From positions 1-59,479 of the forward strand of contig CADBKF010000004.1 of the NCBI GenBank assembly GCA_902795195.1: a stretch of 59,479 nucleotides of DNA. The letters run 5' to 3'. The number at the start of each line of letters is the position of its first letter. Within the stretch, counting starts at the first letter, position 1. The position numbers and the translations under genes were made by a program. This DNA comes from Oscillospiraceae bacterium (lineage in GTDB: Bacteria > Bacillota > Clostridia > Oscillospirales > Oscillospiraceae). The notes beneath the pieces are model-generated. The model had not been told where the DNA came from, searched no databases, and saw only the letters and a program-made list of their open reading frames with translations. Positions 57,999 to 59,479 of this stretch are shown in pieces.

Positions 57999-59479
57999 AG
58001 CTCTCCTTTTCCACCCGCGGCCGCCTCGAAACGCCCTGGCAGAGCCTGCTGCAGACCGCCGCGGAGAACGGCTTCGGCGGCATCGAGGTCTACGACGCCT
58101 ACAAGGACCGGGTCCTGACCGGCCCGGGCGGACCGCTGCACAAATACAATTGCGCCGCGACCGTGCGCGAGCTGCGCGAGCGCGGGCTCACGATCCCGGT
58201 GTTCGACAGCTCCTGCAACCTGGGCTTCGGGAACGCGGCGACGCTGGAAAACGTCCGCCGGCTCATCCGTCTGGCCCACGCCATGCAGACCGAATACGTC
58301 GCCGTGCGAAGCGACCAGACGGATCCAGGCGCGCTGCGCCGGGAGCTGGATCTGCTGCTGCCCGAGGCCGCAGCGCAGGGCGTGGTGCTGCTGATCAAGA
58401 CCAACGGCGTCTTTTCCGACACCGACCGGCTGCGCGCGCTGCTTGACGCCTATGCCTCCGACCAGCTCGGCGTTCTCTGGGACGTGCACCATCCCTGCCG
58501 CGACCGGGGCGAGAGCCCGGAGCAGACGATCAAGAACCTGGGCGCCTACGTCCGGCACGTGCATCTGCGCGACTCGGACGATAGCGGCAATTACGCGCTC
58601 GTGGGCGAGGGCACACTGCCGCTGGACGAGCTCATGCGGGCGCTCTACTCGGTGGACTACGCCGGGTATCTGTCGCTGGAATGGAAATTCGAGTGGATGG
58701 CGGATCTGCCCGAGCTGGACGTGATCTTGCCGCATTTTGTCAACTACATGCACCGCTTTGCCTCCACCCGGGGGCGGAAGCAGCGCTTCTATCCGAACCA
58801 CGACGGCACCGGCGAGTACGTGTGGAAGAAGGACGAGCTGATCGACCTGACCTTCCCGCAGGTGCTCGACCGCATGGCCGAGGCCTTCCCGGACCAATAC
58901 TGCTTCAAGTACACGACCCTGGACTACACCCGCACCTACGCCGAGTTCCGCGCGGATGTGGACCGCTTTGCGCGGGCGCTGGTGTCGCTGGGCGTGCGGG
59001 CCGGGACCAAGGTGGCCGTCTGGGCCACGAACGTGCCCGCCTGGTATCTGAGCTTCTGGGCTGCGACCAAAATCGGCGCCGTGCTCGTGACCGTGAACAC
59101 CGCCTACAAGATCCACGAGGCGGAATACCTGCTGCGCCAGTCCGACACCCACACGCTCGTTATGATCGAGTCCTGCCTGGACTCGAACTACCGGCAGATC
59201 ATCAACACGCTCTGCCCCGAGATCGCACAGGCAAAGCCCGGCGAGCCGCTGCACTGCAGGCGGCTGCCGTTTTTGCGAAACGTCATCACGGTGGGCTTCC
59301 GCATGCGCGGCTGCCTGCGCTTTGACGAGGCCATGGCCCGCAGCGAGCTGGTCCCGCCCGGCCAGATCCGGCGCATGGCTGCTGCCGTCCGGCCCGGCGA
59401 TGTGTGCAACATGCAATACACCTCCGGCACCACGGGCTTCCCAAAGGGCGTGATGCTGACGCACTACAACGTGGTCAAC
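57995..59479 (+). CDS. TIM-barrel isomerase/epimerase fused to an acyl-CoA ligase (3' end outside window)
   Basis: 495 codons without a stop; starts ATG 57995 within the 4-bp overlap with the LeuA-like gene. Residues 1-~255 are an AP-endonuclease-2-type TIM barrel (sugar phosphate isomerase/epimerase-like: SFSTRGRLETPWQSL, LGVLWDVHHPCRD, VRHVHLRDSD, LSLEWKFEWM). From ~270 an AMP-binding acyl-CoA synthetase begins (YVWKKDELIDLTFPQVLDRM, KVAVWATNVPAWYLSFWA) with the P-loop-like YTSGTTGFPKG at 475-485. The frame is continuous across the junction. Function is unknown; a ligase that activates a sugar-derived or other carboxylic acid is possible. Confidence 0.85.
   Translation, partial: MKLSFSTRGRLETPWQSLLQTAAENGFGGIEVYDAYKDRVLTGPGGPLHKYNCAATVRELRERGLTIPVFDSSCNLGFGNAATLENVRRLIRLAHAMQTEYVAVRSDQTDPGALRRELDLLLPEAAAQGVVLLIKTNGVFSDTDRLRALLDAYASDQLGVLWDVHHPCRDRGESPEQTIKNLGAYVRHVHLRDSDDSGNYALVGEGTLPLDELMRALYSVDYAGYLSLEWKFEWMADLPELDVILPHFVNYMHRFASTRGRKQRFYPNHDGTGEYVWKKDELIDLTFPQVLDRMAEAFPDQYCFKYTTLDYTRTYAEFRADVDRFARALVSLGVRAGTKVAVWATNVPAWYLSFWAATKIGAVLVTVNTAYKIHEAEYLLRQSDTHTLVMIESCLDSNYRQIINTLCPEIAQAKPGEPLHCRRLPFLRNVITVGFRMRGCLRFDEAMARSELVPPGQIRRMAAAVRPGDVCNMQYTSGTTGFPKGVMLTHYNVVN

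Overview
The window looks like chromosomal DNA of a high-GC anaerobic Firmicute, most likely a Clostridia/Oscillospiraceae-type gut bacterium. This is inferred from the classic Firmicute S10-spc-alpha ribosomal gene order with a zinc-type S14 and a KOW protein between map and infA, strong AGGAGG ribosome binding sites, TTGACA/TATAAT promoters, an ATP-type PEP carboxykinase, a PadR/DUF1700/DUF4097 operon, SLH domains, and oxygen-sensitive 2-hydroxyacyl-CoA dehydratase-type enzymes with a CooC/CooT nickel-handling set. High GC makes many antisense frames open; these are ignored.

Layout. 1-909: 3' part of pckA. 1003-3399: an unusual single-chain protein joining an ECF-like sigma factor, a membrane helix and an RsiV/DUF3298-like outer domain. 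3649-19335 (minus): the whole S10-spc-alpha ribosomal superoperon (rpsJ to rplQ, with secY, adk, map, infA and rpoA), behind a strong promoter and a leader containing a terminator-like hairpin. 19700-20396: intergenic repeats (TCAGGGG-type heptads and long inverted repeats). 20397-24019: a CaCA-family exchanger, then asnA-asnS. 24483-27110: a DUF308 membrane protein and a padR-DUF1700-DUF4097 operon.

27342-39221: an 11.8-kb integrated element bounded by 46-bp direct repeats of the 3' half of tRNA-Arg(ACG). It carries a tyrosine integrase, a CI-like repressor with divergent Cro/AlpA-like genes, replication genes (DUF6291-type protein and DnaC-like loader), three sigma/ArpU-like regulators and a terminase-small-subunit-like protein with a possible cos region. 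No capsid, portal, large terminase or tail gene is seen. The layout is that of a phage-inducible chromosomal island (phage satellite). Its left end holds hicAB and a compact XRE-Zeta-like kinase-Fic operon whose Fic motif lacks the catalytic histidine.

39348-54043: an SLH-domain exported protein; two paralogous pairs of 2-hydroxyacyl-CoA dehydratase/benzoyl-CoA-reductase-like subunits with one (frameshifted) ASKHA activase, two similar tiny membrane proteins, a Cys-cluster protein, a CooC-type ATPase and HtpG, all on the minus strand; then a divergent plus-strand set (His-rich protein, CooT-like protein, HAD phosphatase) and a lipoprotein. Together these suggest a radical/low-potential Fe-S enzyme system with dedicated ATP-driven activation and possibly metal delivery.

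54289-59479 (plus): an OYE/2-enoate-reductase-type flavoenzyme, an array of hairpins, a LeuA-like protein that lost the HxH metal motif, and a TIM-barrel/acyl-CoA ligase fusion cut by the window end.
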